Part shown: positions 47,951 through 57,654 of the stretch, piece after piece
How positions within the stretch are numbered: position 1 is the first letter of the stretch
Layout of the letters: each line of letters opens with the position of its first letter
Assembly: GCF_017051705.1 (NCBI RefSeq)
Contig: NZ_JAFIDJ010000001.1
Location: 2,075,786 to 2,139,785 of the forward strand
Direction: 5' to 3'
DNA: 64,000 bases
Origin: Algoriphagus lutimaris
GTDB taxonomy: Bacteria; Bacteroidota; Bacteroidia; Cytophagales; Cyclobacteriaceae
Program-made: the position numbers and the translations under genes
The notes under the pieces: generated by a model
The model's database searches: none
Seen by the model: the letters and a program-made list of their open reading frames with translations, nothing else
Told to the model about the DNA's origin: nothing

Positions 47951-48487
47951 TTACACATCCAATTCCCCTTCTACTCCTACCTTCATGGGTTTACCTGTCA
48001 CTAAGCCAAAAAGCATTTTGGCTCCTGCCAAACCCGCACCATGCTTGGTGTCCCAATAATGGCCTGCTTCTGGAGAAAATTGAATGATTGAAATTCTTGG
48101 ATCATCTTTGCCTTTGGGAAACCAATTTTTAGCGATTCCATCCCAAAGTTCATGAATCATTTTTTTATCCTGAGAAATTTTTGCCTTACCCCTGAGTTCC
48201 AAAAATTCCATGGAACTGGGTTTTTGAAAGAAGAGTCTTGCTTTTGGATTATTGCTTATTTCGACATTTTTAGCACTATCTATAGAACTTAGAAACCAAA
48301 GCGTTCCATCCTCATCCGATTTTTGAACACTCATCGGTCTTGCGGATTGGTTTTCGTCAAATGATACTTCAGTCTGAAAAAAACATAAGCCAGAAGAATC
48401 TACCATCTCTCGGATTTTACTCACCGCGGCCTTTCCACTAAGATTTTCTACATTTCTCTGTTTTGTTTCTTTTGTTGAAGTTTCCAT
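47951..48487 (-). CDS. Pyridoxamine 5'-phosphate oxidase-like flavin protein (general stress protein 26 type)
   Basis: A 178-residue split-barrel FMN-binding protein. Family features are the strand pattern SSGLCFFQTEVSFDENQSAR, the segment GTLWFLSSIDSAKNVEISNN followed by KARLFFQKP, and ELRGKAKISQDKK. Relatives are FMN-binding oxidoreductases of unknown substrate and often stress-linked. A repeat CATCTAAtTCATCTAACTAGATG-like element (48499-48521) lies just upstream and may be an operator. The hairpin at 47852-47880 ends transcription. The gene is divergent from the molybdoenzyme gene. Confidence 0.85.
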   Translation of the reverse strand: METSTKETKQRNVENLSGKAAVSKIREMVDSSGLCFFQTEVSFDENQSARPMSVQKSDEDGTLWFLSSIDSAKNVEISNNPKARLFFQKPSSMEFLELRGKAKISQDKKMIHELWDGIAKNWFPKGKDDPRISIIQFSPEAGHYWDTKHGAGLAGAKMLFGLVTGKPMKVGVEGELDV

Positions 48488-48498
48488 ATTAATTGTTA

Positions 48499-48521
48499 CA
48501 TCTAATTCATCTAACTAGATG
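48499..48521. promoter_or_regulatory. Direct and inverted repeat upstream of the flavin protein gene, possible operator
   Basis: CATCTAATT (48499-48507) is followed directly by CATCTAACT (48508-48516) and AGATG (48517-48521), so that CATCTA...TAGATG also forms a palindrome. It lies 12-34 bases upstream of the start codon at 48487. A regulator-binding role is inference. Confidence 0.25.
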
Positions 48522-48734
48522 CAAACCTTCCTCCAAACAATGATAAATTCTATAATTTTTATCATAAAAAGCTGATAAACAACTGTTTAAGTAGTATTAA
48601 TTTTTAATAAATCCGTCAAATCATCAACAATACTATCTTAATATTTTATCAATAATTACCCAATGTGAGGTAAAAACTTCCAACAGGATCATTCCCTGAT
48701 TTATCGTATTTTTAAACAACAGTTTACGAGTTGT

Positions 48735-50972
48735 ATGAAAACAGGAAAACCGGCAAATTCCGCTGCAGGCCCAAAAGCAGTATACCATGCCATGAGTAAA
48801 GCTTTAGAAGCAATGAAGCTTGGCAAGACATTTAAAATCCTTGGCGATTTGAATCAAAAAGGAGGAATAGATTGCCCGGGATGTGCCTGGCCAGACCCGG
48901 ACCATCGATCAAAACTAGGTGAATACTGTGAAAATGGAGTGAAAGCCATCGCAGAGGAAGCGATGGATCAAAATGCAGATGCAGCATTTTTTGCGAGTCA
49001 TTCCATTGAAATGATGCGAGATCAGACGGATTATTGGTTGGGACATCAAGGTAGGTTGACACAGCCCATGATGATAATAAAGGGTGATTCACATTATTCA
49101 CCAGTTTCTTGGGAAAAGCTATTTGATACCATTGCCGCTAAACTTTCCAGCCTAGCATCACCCAATGATGGAATTTTTTATACTTCGGGTAGAACCAGCA
49201 ACGAAGCAGCATTTCTTTACCAACTTTTCGTACGAATTTTTGGAACGAACAATATGCCTGACTGTTCCAATATGTGCCATGAATCCAGCGGGGTAGCCTT
49301 AAGTCATACCTTGGGGATAGGAAAGGGCTCGGTAAAACTGGAGGACTTTTACCAGTCGGAACTGATTTTGATTTTCGGACAAAACCCTGGAACGAACCAT
49401 CCAAGAATGCTTTCAGCTCTAAAAAAAGCGAAAAGTCATGGAGCGAAAATAGTGGTTATCAATCCACTTAAAGAAGCAGGACTTATAAGCTTTGAAGATC
49501 CACAATCTGTTTCAGGGATGCTTGGTATTGGAAGTTCTATTGCTGACCTATACCTACAAGTTAGAATCAATGAAGATGTAGCCTTACTTCAAGCCATTTC
49601 TTTAAAACTTTTAGAACTGGCCAAAGACCAACCAAGTATCATCGACTCAAATTTTATAAATGAAAAAACAGATGGGTTTCAAGCATTTAAATCACACTTA
49701 GAAAACCTGAATTTCCATCATTTGATCGAGCGAACAGGTCTTCCAATGGATCAAATTGAGCATTTTGTTCAGCTCTTGACCGAACGCCATAAAATCATTG
49801 CCTGCTGGGCCATGGGGCTTACACAACATGTCAATGCCGTCGATAATATCCAGGAAGTGGTGAATTTATTATTGTTGAAAGGTAGTATTGGGAAACCTGG
49901 AGCAGGCACTTGCCCAGTCCGGGGTCATAGCAATGTACAAGGGGATCGCACCATGGGAATTTGGGAGCGCCCCAGTAAAGAATTTTTAGACAGCTTAGCC
50001 TCTACTTTTAATTTTGAGCCACCTAGAGCACATGGAGTGGATGTGGTAGCTGCTATTCAATTAATGTACCAGGAGCCCGGAAAAGTGTTCATGGCCATGG
50101 GAGGAAATTTACTTTCTGCCGCCCCGGATACTACTTATACCAAAGCGGCTCTTGAAAATTGTGGCATGACGATTCATGTTTCCACCAAATTGAACCGTTC
50201 ACACCTTTATCCTGGAGATATAGGCTTCATTCTTCCCTGTTTGGGTAGAACAGATATTATTCAGGAGCAATCAGGAATCCAAAAATTGACGGTTGAAAAC
50301 TCCATGGGAATGGTTCACAGTACTCAGGGAAATCAAAAACCTAGGTCTGAGCATTTGCTTAGTGAACCCCGTATTATTTCACAAATCGCTTCCCGAACAG
50401 TAGGAAATAAAATAGTCAATTGGGACTCTTTGATTCAGGACTATGATCAAATCCGTGAATTAATCAGTAAGTCGGTGAAAGGATTCGAATCCTTTAATGA
50501 GAAATTGAAAAACAATGCCGTTTTCGAACTTCCTAATGGCCCTAGAAAAGGGCAATTCACCAATGACATTGGAAAGGCCCGGTTTACTGTTAATTCATTG
50601 CCTGATTACTATTTAGAGGAAGATGAAATGATGATGATGACCATTCGCAGCCATGATCAATTTAACACTACAATTTACGGGATGGACGATCGGTATCGTG
50701 GAATTTATGGCATCCGGACGGTAGTTCTCATGAATAAATCAGACATTGCTGCTTTGGGATTAGAGGTTCAGAAACCTGTCACTTTGTATAATTCCTACGA
50801 GGAGAAGACCCGGAAAGTAGAGGGATTAACCATTATTCCTTATGACATCCCCAGAAGATGTATCGCCACCTATTTTCCGGAATGCAATGAATTAGTTCCT
50901 CTTCAACTCAAAGCCCGAAAAAGTAATACTCCAGCAAGTAAATCAGTCAAAGTAAAAATCAGTCAGACTTAA
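48735..50972 (+). CDS. FdhF/YdeP-family molybdopterin oxidoreductase
   Basis: A 745-residue molybdenum-bis-MGD enzyme of the YdeP branch. The N-terminus has DCPGCAWPDP with Cys47 and Cys50 and a later Cys in GEYCENGVKA, the modified iron-sulphur-type region of this family. The cofactor-binding segments are SGRTSNEAAFLYQLFVRIF, DCSNMCHESSGVALSHTLG, IFGQNPGTNHPRM, and the C-terminal domain has MMMTIRSHDQFNTTIYGMDD. YdeP members have no selenocysteine and their substrates are unclear; a link with acid stress is known for E. coli ydeP. No accessory subunit gene follows, so it is probably a single-subunit enzyme. Confidence 0.92.
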   Translation: MKTGKPANSAAGPKAVYHAMSKALEAMKLGKTFKILGDLNQKGGIDCPGCAWPDPDHRSKLGEYCENGVKAIAEEAMDQNADAAFFASHSIEMMRDQTDYWLGHQGRLTQPMMIIKGDSHYSPVSWEKLFDTIAAKLSSLASPNDGIFYTSGRTSNEAAFLYQLFVRIFGTNNMPDCSNMCHESSGVALSHTLGIGKGSVKLEDFYQSELILIFGQNPGTNHPRMLSALKKAKSHGAKIVVINPLKEAGLISFEDPQSVSGMLGIGSSIADLYLQVRINEDVALLQAISLKLLELAKDQPSIIDSNFINEKTDGFQAFKSHLENLNFHHLIERTGLPMDQIEHFVQLLTERHKIIACWAMGLTQHVNAVDNIQEVVNLLLLKGSIGKPGAGTCPVRGHSNVQGDRTMGIWERPSKEFLDSLASTFNFEPPRAHGVDVVAAIQLMYQEPGKVFMAMGGNLLSAAPDTTYTKAALENCGMTIHVSTKLNRSHLYPGDIGFILPCLGRTDIIQEQSGIQKLTVENSMGMVHSTQGNQKPRSEHLLSEPRIISQIASRTVGNKIVNWDSLIQDYDQIRELISKSVKGFESFNEKLKNNAVFELPNGPRKGQFTNDIGKARFTVNSLPDYYLEEDEMMMMTIRSHDQFNTTIYGMDDRYRGIYGIRTVVLMNKSDIAALGLEVQKPVTLYNSYEEKTRKVEGLTIIPYDIPRRCIATYFPECNELVPLQLKARKSNTPASKSVKVKISQT

Positions 50973-51026
50973 GCTTTCGCAAATTAATTATCATATTTAT
51001 TGATCACTTTAACATCAATCACCTCT

Positions 51027-51761
51027 ATGAAATCCCCTCTTGTTGCTTTTCTGGCGCTTTTTCTTTTTTCGATCTCAGCTTGCCAATCCAGCAGAAATAC
51101 AGTAAAGCTAAGTTCTGAGGAAAAATCAAAAATCAAGGACTTTCAATCGCTCATTCCAAAAAAAGACAACTTATACCATGTTCTTATCGCGACCTCAGAG
51201 GGAGACATGATGGTCAAACTGTACAATGAAACGCCAATCCATAGAGACAACTTTATTCAAAAAGTGAATGAGGGGTATTATGATAGTTTAGAATTTCATC
51301 GGGTCATCAACGATTTTATGATCCAGGGAGGAAGACCAAATCCCACTGCCGACGGAACTCCCCACCCCTATTCCAAAGAATTAATTCCTGCTGAGTTTCG
51401 AACAGACCAACACATTTATCATAGAAGAGGTGCATTGGCAGCTGCTAGAACAAATAACCCTGAAAAAGCCAGTAGTAGCACCCAATTTTATATCGTTCAA
51501 AGGAAACCCTATACCCTGCCCCAATTAGAAGAGCATGCAGAAGAGAGGGAACTGACTTTAAATGACTTCCAAAAAGAATTATACACTTCTATTGGCGGTA
51601 CACCCCATTTAGATGGTGCCTATACAGTATATGGAGAGTTGGAAAATGGCTTTGATGTGCTGGATAAAATTGCCTCCACTACCACCGATGAAAAGGATCA
51701 ACCTACTACAGCCATCCGCATGAAAATGTACCTTCTTAACCAGCCAAAACGGCTTAAATAA
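51027..51761 (+). CDS. Cyclophilin-type peptidyl-prolyl isomerase, lipoprotein
   Basis: A 244-residue exported folding catalyst from ATG 51027. The lipoprotein signal is MKSPLVAFLALFLFSISAC (Cys19). The cyclophilin core reads YDSLEFHRVINDFMIQGG and includes SSSTQFYIVQRKPY; an insertion-like segment of ~35 residues (LPQLEEHAEERELTLNDFQK) interrupts it before the conserved DGAYTVYGELENGFDVLDKI. The protein should assist folding in the periplasm. An in-frame TTG at 51000 would put nine extra residues before the signal and is not preferred. It follows the molybdoenzyme gene by 54 bases. Confidence 0.92.
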   Translation: MKSPLVAFLALFLFSISACQSSRNTVKLSSEEKSKIKDFQSLIPKKDNLYHVLIATSEGDMMVKLYNETPIHRDNFIQKVNEGYYDSLEFHRVINDFMIQGGRPNPTADGTPHPYSKELIPAEFRTDQHIYHRRGALAAARTNNPEKASSSTQFYIVQRKPYTLPQLEEHAEERELTLNDFQKELYTSIGGTPHLDGAYTVYGELENGFDVLDKIASTTTDEKDQPTTAIRMKMYLLNQPKRLK

Positions 51762-51865
51762 AAAAAAAATTCAGAACTTATTTTTCCTTCAAAAATTTAA
51801 CTGTAGGAAAATAATTTTTCTTTCAGCCCTATTTAAGCTTAATTTTAGCCAAATAATTTCCTAAT

Positions 51866-53455
51866 ATGAAAATATTAAAACCCACCATATTGATTCTTTT
51901 TAGTTTTCTGCTTTTCTCTTGTTCCAAAGAACCCAAAGCACCTTCAGAACCTAACTTTCTCTTTATTCTGGTAGATGATTTAGGGTACAATGATGTGGGG
52001 TTTATGGGTAGTGAATTTTATGAGACTCCTCATCTCGACAGGCTCGCCTCCAAGGGAATGGTGTTCACCAATGGATACGCCAATAGTGCAGTTTGTAGTC
52101 CCTCCAGGGCAAGTTTAATGACTGGAAAATTCACCGCTGTGCATGGAATCACCGATTGGATTGGAGCTCCGGCAGGAGAGGAATGGAGAAGCTATAACCG
52201 TTATTCAAAATTACTTCCCGCGGATTATGAACACCAGCTTTCAAAAGAAATGACCACGCTTCCTGAAGCATTAAAAGAAGCTGGATACCATACGTTTTTT
52301 GCCGGAAAGTGGCACTTGGGATCTGCAGAGGAGAAGTCCTTACCTACCGATCATGGATTTGACATCAATAAAGGAGGTTATCATGTGGGAGGCCCTTACT
52401 CCGGAGGTTATTTTTCTCCCTTCGACAATCCATTTATGGAGGATGCTCCGGAAGAAAAAGGAATGAGTCTTTCTTTGAAACTGGCCAAAGAAACCAACTT
52501 GTATCTAGAACAACATCAGAAAGATAAATTTCTGGCTTACCTCTCTTTTTATGCAGTGCATGCTCCTATCCAAACCTCTGAGGAAAAGTGGGCAAGATAT
52601 CGGGGCAAAGCAGTAGCCATGGGGATTGATTCTATAGGTTTTGAAATGGAAAGAGTCCTTCCTGCAAGAAAATACCAGGACAACCCAGTGTATGCAGGGC
52701 TGATAGAGCAAATGGATGAAGCCGTTGGATCTGTAGTCGCCAAATTAGAAGAATTGGGATTGGCTGAAAACACTATCATCGTATTTACTTCAGACAATGG
52801 AGGAGTTGTTTCCGGAGATAATTACTCTACCAATTTAGATCCTTTGCGAGGAGGAAAAGGGTACCAATGGGAAGGTGGTATTCGTATTCCTTACCTGGTG
52901 TACGTTCCTTGGCTTCAAAACAATGGCTCGGAAAATGACACCCCTGTCACCGGAGTGGATTTCTTACCTACACTGTTGGATTATGCAGGTGTCAGTCAAA
53001 TGCCGGAAGGGCTGGATGGCACTAGTCTTCGACCTCTTCTTGAAGGGGAAACCATGGAGGAGCGTTCTCTATATTGGCATTACCCACATTATGGGAACCA
53101 AGGTGGAGAACCTAATTCTACCATCAGAAAAGGAGATTGGAAATTAATCCATTATTGGGAGGATGGTCATGAAGAATTGTATCATCTTAAAAATGACCTA
53201 AGCGAGGAACAGAATGTATTAGCCGAAAATCCTGAGATCGCCGAGACATTATCTCAACAATTATTAGATTGGCTCCATGAGAGAAATGCCAATTTTGCCA
53301 AATCCGACCCACTTTACAATCCAGATTCAGCTGCCATGGTAACAGAACGTTATAGGACAACCTTAATTCAACGATTGGAAGATCAGCGAAAAGCCATGCT
53401 TTCCAAAGATTTTCAGCCTAATAAAGATTGGTGGGGCAGTAAAACCATTGACTAA
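51866..53455 (+). CDS. Sulfatase, exported lipoprotein
   Basis: A 529-residue arylsulfatase-family enzyme that removes sulfate esters, probably from a sugar. The lipoprotein signal ends at Cys19 (LLFSCS). The formylglycine site is Cys77 in VCSPSRASLMTG, the C-x-P-S-R sulfatase signature, and Asp37/Asp38 (FILVDDLGYNDVG) and later SDNGG provide the calcium site. The C-terminal domain includes HYPHYGNQGGEPNSTIRKGDWKL. It starts the operon with AKR, zinc dehydrogenase, isomerase and mutarotase genes, which supports a sulfated-sugar substrate. A maturase gene (anSME) is not in the window. Confidence 0.93.
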   Translation: MKILKPTILILFSFLLFSCSKEPKAPSEPNFLFILVDDLGYNDVGFMGSEFYETPHLDRLASKGMVFTNGYANSAVCSPSRASLMTGKFTAVHGITDWIGAPAGEEWRSYNRYSKLLPADYEHQLSKEMTTLPEALKEAGYHTFFAGKWHLGSAEEKSLPTDHGFDINKGGYHVGGPYSGGYFSPFDNPFMEDAPEEKGMSLSLKLAKETNLYLEQHQKDKFLAYLSFYAVHAPIQTSEEKWARYRGKAVAMGIDSIGFEMERVLPARKYQDNPVYAGLIEQMDEAVGSVVAKLEELGLAENTIIVFTSDNGGVVSGDNYSTNLDPLRGGKGYQWEGGIRIPYLVYVPWLQNNGSENDTPVTGVDFLPTLLDYAGVSQMPEGLDGTSLRPLLEGETMEERSLYWHYPHYGNQGGEPNSTIRKGDWKLIHYWEDGHEELYHLKNDLSEEQNVLAENPEIAETLSQQLLDWLHERNANFAKSDPLYNPDSAAMVTERYRTTLIQRLEDQRKAMLSKDFQPNKDWWGSKTID

Positions 53456-53503
53456 AAAAAACAAATTATATCAATCACACTTTTTCAATCAACCCAAAAT
53501 AAC

Positions 53504-54436
53504 ATGAAGTACCGTAAACTTGGAAATACCGATATGGAGGTTTCTATTCTAGGTTTTGGAGCATCTCCCCTAGGAAATGTTTTTGATGAATGTACCGAAA
53601 AAGATGGAGTGGAAACCGTTCATTACGCCATAGATCATGGAGTTAATTTCTTTGACGTATCTCCTTTTTATGGGCTCACTTTAGCAGAAAAGAGGTTGGG
53701 AAAAGCCTTACAAGGCAAAAGGAATGTAATTTATCTAGCCACTAAATGTGGTAGATATGGGCTTCAGGATTTTGACTTTTCAAAAACCAGGATTTTAAAA
53801 AGTATTGATGAATCCCTAACTAGATTAAAAACAGATTATGTAGACCTGTTGCAACTACATGACATAGAGTTTGTCGATAAGCGGCAAATTTTAGAAGAAG
53901 CCATGCCTGCCATTGAAGAAATCAAAGCGAGCGGAAAAGCCAGGTACATTGGAATCACCGGGCTACCTGTGCGGTACTTGGCCCAAATCGCCAGGGAAGT
54001 AAAAGTGGACACAGTTTTATCTTGGGCACATTACAATCTCTTGGAAGATGAAATAAACGATGAGTTGGTCCCCCTTTCAAAAGAAAAAGGATTTGGCTTA
54101 ATGAATGCAGCTCCTTTGATGCAACGAATACTTTCTGATGCGCCACTTCCTGAATGGCATAGATCCCCTGAGGAGGTAAAAGCAATGCAACCTATTTTAT
54201 TGGAATTATGTGCAAACTATGGGGTTCGCTTGAGTGATGTAGCCCTGAGGTATGCAATGGATCATCCTGATATTGCGACTACCATAGTAGGAATGAATCG
54301 CCTATCCCTTATCCAACAAAATGTAGCTGCCGTAGATTTTAAAATCCCAAGTCAATTGCTTGAGGAAATCACACAGCTTTTGGCACCGGTAAAAAACAAA
54401 ATGTGGTTTGAAGGAAACCCAGAAAACAACCTATAA
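53504..54436 (+). CDS. Aldo/keto reductase (L-galactose / L-fucose-dehydrogenase-like)
   Basis: A 310-residue NAD(P)-dependent enzyme. The tetrad is Asp51, Tyr56, Lys81, His119 (FDVSPFYG, YLATKCGRYG, LLQLHD). The N-terminus (KLGNTDMEVSILGFGASPLG) and the CGRYG motif match the L-galactose dehydrogenase / D-threo-aldose 1-dehydrogenase branch, which oxidises C1 of aldoses to lactones. It follows the sulfatase by 48 bases and precedes the zinc dehydrogenase by 12. A role in the first oxidative step on a desulfated 6-deoxy or L-sugar is inference. Confidence 0.9.
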   Translation: MKYRKLGNTDMEVSILGFGASPLGNVFDECTEKDGVETVHYAIDHGVNFFDVSPFYGLTLAEKRLGKALQGKRNVIYLATKCGRYGLQDFDFSKTRILKSIDESLTRLKTDYVDLLQLHDIEFVDKRQILEEAMPAIEEIKASGKARYIGITGLPVRYLAQIAREVKVDTVLSWAHYNLLEDEINDELVPLSKEKGFGLMNAAPLMQRILSDAPLPEWHRSPEEVKAMQPILLELCANYGVRLSDVALRYAMDHPDIATTIVGMNRLSLIQQNVAAVDFKIPSQLLEEITQLLAPVKNKMWFEGNPENNL

Positions 54437-54448
54437 ATACCTATTACC

Positions 54449-55480
54449 ATGAAAGCATTAGTCATTACAGAAGTTGGGAAAACAGAAGTTCAAGAAGTAA
54501 AAAAACCAAATGTGGGAGAAGGAGAGGTTTTAGTAAGAGTAGGAATGGTTGGATTTTGCGGCGGAGACTTGAACAGTTTCAGGGGGCTATTTCCCTTGCA
54601 AGAATACCCAAATATTTTAGGGCATGAGGTTGGTGGCACGATAGAAGAAATAGGGCCGGGAGTCCCTCCTGAAATTAAATTAGGTACCAATGTCACGATC
54701 TATCCTTATCAAAACTGTGGAACTTGCAAGGCATGTAGAAAAGGTAGGCCCAACTCATGTAAGACCAATAAAACCATGGGAGTTAGACGTCCGGGCGCGA
54801 TGACCAGATACATTTCCGTACCTTATCAAGACACTTTCCCCTCAGAAAAATTATCCCTTCGGGAACTTGCTTTGGCTGAACCTCTAACCGTAGGGTTCCA
54901 TGCAGCAGAAAGAGGAAGAGTTTCTGAAGAGGATATTGTTGCTGTGCTAGGTTGTGGCATTGTTGGAATGGGAGCGATTGCTTCGGCTGTGGAGAGAGGG
55001 GCTCAGGTGATAGCAGTAGATCTAGATGACAATAAATTAAAGATCGCTAAGAAAATTGGAGTCGCTCACACCATTAATCCAAGTAAAGAAGACCTACACG
55101 AAGCCCTTCAAAAGTATTCAAATAATGATGGTCCAGATGTCATCATTGAAGCTGTGGGAAGCCCCTCTACCTATAGAGCTGCCGTAGAAGAAGTAGCCTT
55201 TACAGGAAGAGTGGTCTGCATTGGGTATGCAAAAAAGGATGTGGATTTTAATACCTCTTTATTTGTTCAAAAAGAAATAGAAATCCTTGGTTCCAGAAAT
55301 TGTTTGGGTGACTTCCCTACTGTCATTAAATACCTGGAAGAGGGAAAGTTTCCAGTTGATGATGTCATCAGCAAAGTGGTCACCATCGATGAAGCCCCTC
55401 AAACCATGATAGACTGGGATGCAAATCCCGTTGGCATCACTAAAATTATGATTGACTTTGACCGAGAATACCATGATTAA
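54449..55480 (+). CDS. Zinc-dependent alcohol/sugar dehydrogenase (MDR)
   Basis: A 343-residue enzyme of the sorbitol/L-idonate/threonine dehydrogenase type. Catalytic zinc ligands are Cys37, His59, Glu60 (GFCGGD, GHEVGG); structural zinc is bound by Cys90, Cys93, Cys96 and Cys104 (NCGTCKACRKGRPNSC). The nucleotide-binding motif is VLGCGIVGMGAIASA and the acidic VDLDDNK suggests NAD. It should oxidise a secondary hydroxyl of a sugar acid or alditol. Its end overlaps the isomerase start by 8 bases. Confidence 0.93.
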   Translation: MKALVITEVGKTEVQEVKKPNVGEGEVLVRVGMVGFCGGDLNSFRGLFPLQEYPNILGHEVGGTIEEIGPGVPPEIKLGTNVTIYPYQNCGTCKACRKGRPNSCKTNKTMGVRRPGAMTRYISVPYQDTFPSEKLSLRELALAEPLTVGFHAAERGRVSEEDIVAVLGCGIVGMGAIASAVERGAQVIAVDLDDNKLKIAKKIGVAHTINPSKEDLHEALQKYSNNDGPDVIIEAVGSPSTYRAAVEEVAFTGRVVCIGYAKKDVDFNTSLFVQKEIEILGSRNCLGDFPTVIKYLEEGKFPVDDVISKVVTIDEAPQTMIDWDANPVGITKIMIDFDREYHD

Positions 55481-56288
55481 ATCTTGCGCAACTATAGCAC
55501 TTGTGCCTCAAATCAATTATGGCCCCTGGATTTTTTGGAAGGATCTAGAGAAAGGAATGGCAAAAGCTGCTGAACTAGGCTTTGATGCCATTGAATTGTT
55601 TACCCCTGCCTCTACTACTGTAGAAATCGAATTCTTACATGAGTTACTAACCAAGTATCAATTAGAGTTAGCGGCGGTAGGTACCGGAGCCGGAAAAGTC
55701 ATCCATGGGCTTACACTTACTGACCCGGATCCTGAGATTCGAAAAAAAGCAATTTCCTTCATATCTGATATGATTTCCTTTGGAGCAAAATTTGGAGCTC
55801 CTGCCATCATCGGTTCCATGCAAGGGAATGTACTTCCGGGCAATGTCCGAGACCAGACTTTATCCTGGTTAGCAGAGGGATTGGAAATTTTGGGAGAAAA
55901 AGCCCATGAGCTGGATACATTTTTGATTTATGAGCCGCTCAACCGCTACGAAACCAATTTATTGAATACCATGAAAGACGGTGTGGCATTTCTGGAAAAA
56001 TTAGGAACGAAACACGTAAAACTCCTTGCTGATCTTTTCCATATGAATATCGAGGAAGCGGATATTTCTAAAAGTATTCTCGAAGCAAATAACCATATTG
56101 GACATATTCACTTTGCTGATAGCAATCGAAAACCAATTGGGTTGGGACATACTGAGATGATTTCTGTGGCAAAAGCAATCAAGGATATCCAATATTCAGG
56201 GTTTATTTCAGCAGAAGCATTTCCTGAACCGAGCCCAGAAGAGGCTGCAATTCAAACTATTCAGTCATTTAGAAAATTTTTCAGTTAA
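55473..56288 (+). CDS. Sugar phosphate isomerase/epimerase-like TIM-barrel protein
   Basis: A 271-residue TIM barrel of the AP-endonuclease-2 superfamily. The putative metal ligands are Glu154 (IYEPLNRYE), Asp187 (LLADLFHMNIEE), His213 (GHIHFADSNR) and Glu248 (FISAEAF). The start ATG 55473 lies inside the end of the dehydrogenase gene in another frame; an earlier TTG-type start at 55452 is less likely. Members interconvert keto- and aldo-sugars or epimerise at C3. The exact sugar is not evident. Confidence 0.88.
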   Translation: MIKSCATIALVPQINYGPWIFWKDLEKGMAKAAELGFDAIELFTPASTTVEIEFLHELLTKYQLELAAVGTGAGKVIHGLTLTDPDPEIRKKAISFISDMISFGAKFGAPAIIGSMQGNVLPGNVRDQTLSWLAEGLEILGEKAHELDTFLIYEPLNRYETNLLNTMKDGVAFLEKLGTKHVKLLADLFHMNIEEADISKSILEANNHIGHIHFADSNRKPIGLGHTEMISVAKAIKDIQYSGFISAEAFPEPSPEEAAIQTIQSFRKFFS

Positions 56289-56299
56289 CAAAAACCATC

Positions 56300-56641
56300 A
56301 TGCAACGATTTTGTCTAACCCTGGATTTAATTGATGATCCAGCATCTATTCAAGAATACGAACAATATCATGCGCCAGGAAGTGCTTGGCCAGAAGTGAC
56401 ACAACATGACATTGACTGTGGGATTACAAATATTGAAATTTTCAGGACTGGAAATAGAATGTTTATGATTCTGGAAACAAAAGATGAGTTCACATTTGAA
56501 GAAAAAGCTAAAATGGATGCTACTAATCCTAAAATTGCAGAATGGGAAAACTTGATGTGGAAATATCAACAGGCTATTCCATGGGCAAAACCCGGAGAAA
56601 AATGGGTGCTCATGAAACGCATATTCAAATCAGGTGAATAA
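56300..56641 (+). CDS. rhaM: L-rhamnose mutarotase-like protein
   Basis: A 113-residue DUF718/RhaM family protein that interconverts alpha and beta anomers. Conserved residues are visible in QEYEQYHAPGSAWPEV (His24), GITNIEIFRTGNRMFMILE and AEWENLMWKYQQ. It implies that the pathway in this operon handles a free reducing sugar of the rhamnose/fucose type. It starts 11 bases after the isomerase stop; the phosphodiesterase ATG lies 7 bases after its end. The symbol rests on family similarity, not on a proven substrate. Confidence 0.88.
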   Translation: MQRFCLTLDLIDDPASIQEYEQYHAPGSAWPEVTQHDIDCGITNIEIFRTGNRMFMILETKDEFTFEEKAKMDATNPKIAEWENLMWKYQQAIPWAKPGEKWVLMKRIFKSGE

Positions 56642-56648
56642 AACATCG

Positions 56649-57578
56649 ATGGCAATCAATTTGAGAAAAATCATATCCCCATTGGTTTCAAGTCTATTCC
56701 TTCTAAGTTTAGCAGGATTCATCTCGCCAAAGGCCAAATCTCCTAAACATGTATTGATCATAGGCATAGATGGGCTGAGTGTTAAAGGTTTTCAAGAGGC
56801 TAAAACCCCAAATTTGGACAAATTATTTTCAGATGGCGTTTTGTCCCTTCAAACAAGAGTGGTCATGCCTTCGGTCACTTTACCTAACTGGACCAGTCAT
56901 TTGACTGCTGCAGGGCCAGAACAACATGGAGTAACCAATAATAACTGGACTTTGGGTTCCCATGAGTTGAGTCCAATCGAAACTGATTTGGAAGGTTACT
57001 ATCCTTCGATTTTCAAGGCATTAAAGGATGAAAACCCAGAGATAAAAACAGCCTACTTTTATAACTGGGGGAACCTGATCAATTCCATAAATCAGAAATA
57101 CTTAGATGAAGTGGGATTTGAGGAAAACGATGGTTATCAGGAAAATTATGATAAAGCCTTTGAGTTTGCAAAAGCTTCTAAAGACTCCCCTTTCTTGATT
57201 TTCCTGTATACCGTGCACATAGATCATGCTGGCCATACTAATGGCTGGATGTCGAAAGAATACATCAAAGCCATCGAAGAGGCAGATAAAGCAATTGGAG
57301 ATTTAATTAAAAAAATGAAATCAGAGGATGTTTTCAAGAACACGAATTTCTTTCTGATCACTGATCACGGAGGGAATGAAAAGGGCCATGGGGGACTTAG
57401 CAGAGAAGAAATGGAAGTTCCTTGGGCAATTGTAGGCCCTAACATCCTGAAAGATCAAAAATTCCAAATCCCCAATAGCAATGCCAATACTGCATCGGTC
57501 ATTGCCACCATTTTTGGGGTTAAAGAATTACAGGCTTCTGCCATTGGTAAAACTCCTGAGGGAATATTTAAGAAATAA
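56649..57578 (+). CDS. Exported alkaline phosphatase superfamily phosphodiesterase (type I nucleotide pyrophosphatase-like)
   Basis: A 309-residue exported protein from ATG 56649 (a GTG at 56634 would overlap the mutarotase end). A hydrophobic signal (ISPLVSSLFLLSLAGFISPK) precedes the core. Metal and nucleophile sites are typical: Asp41 in LIIGIDGLS, the probable nucleophile Thr77 in MPSVTLPNWTSH, HIDHAGHTNGW and ITDHGGNEKGHGG. It hydrolyses phosphodiester or pyrophosphate bonds. Its place in the sugar operon may point to a nucleotide-sugar or phosphorylated polymer substrate. Confidence 0.87.
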   Translation: MAINLRKIISPLVSSLFLLSLAGFISPKAKSPKHVLIIGIDGLSVKGFQEAKTPNLDKLFSDGVLSLQTRVVMPSVTLPNWTSHLTAAGPEQHGVTNNNWTLGSHELSPIETDLEGYYPSIFKALKDENPEIKTAYFYNWGNLINSINQKYLDEVGFEENDGYQENYDKAFEFAKASKDSPFLIFLYTVHIDHAGHTNGWMSKEYIKAIEEADKAIGDLIKKMKSEDVFKNTNFFLITDHGGNEKGHGGLSREEMEVPWAIVGPNILKDQKFQIPNSNANTASVIATIFGVKELQASAIGKTPEGIFKK

Positions 57579-57654
57579 ATAAAAATCCCGCATACTTGTA
57601 TCGCCCAAATAATCTGTTCCAAAAAAACATTACTAACTCCCCAACTCTTAATTT

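Noticed and set aside
51000-51026. TTG start giving a longer cyclophilin lipoprotein
   Set aside because: It would place extra residues before the lipoprotein signal; ATG 51027 is preferred.
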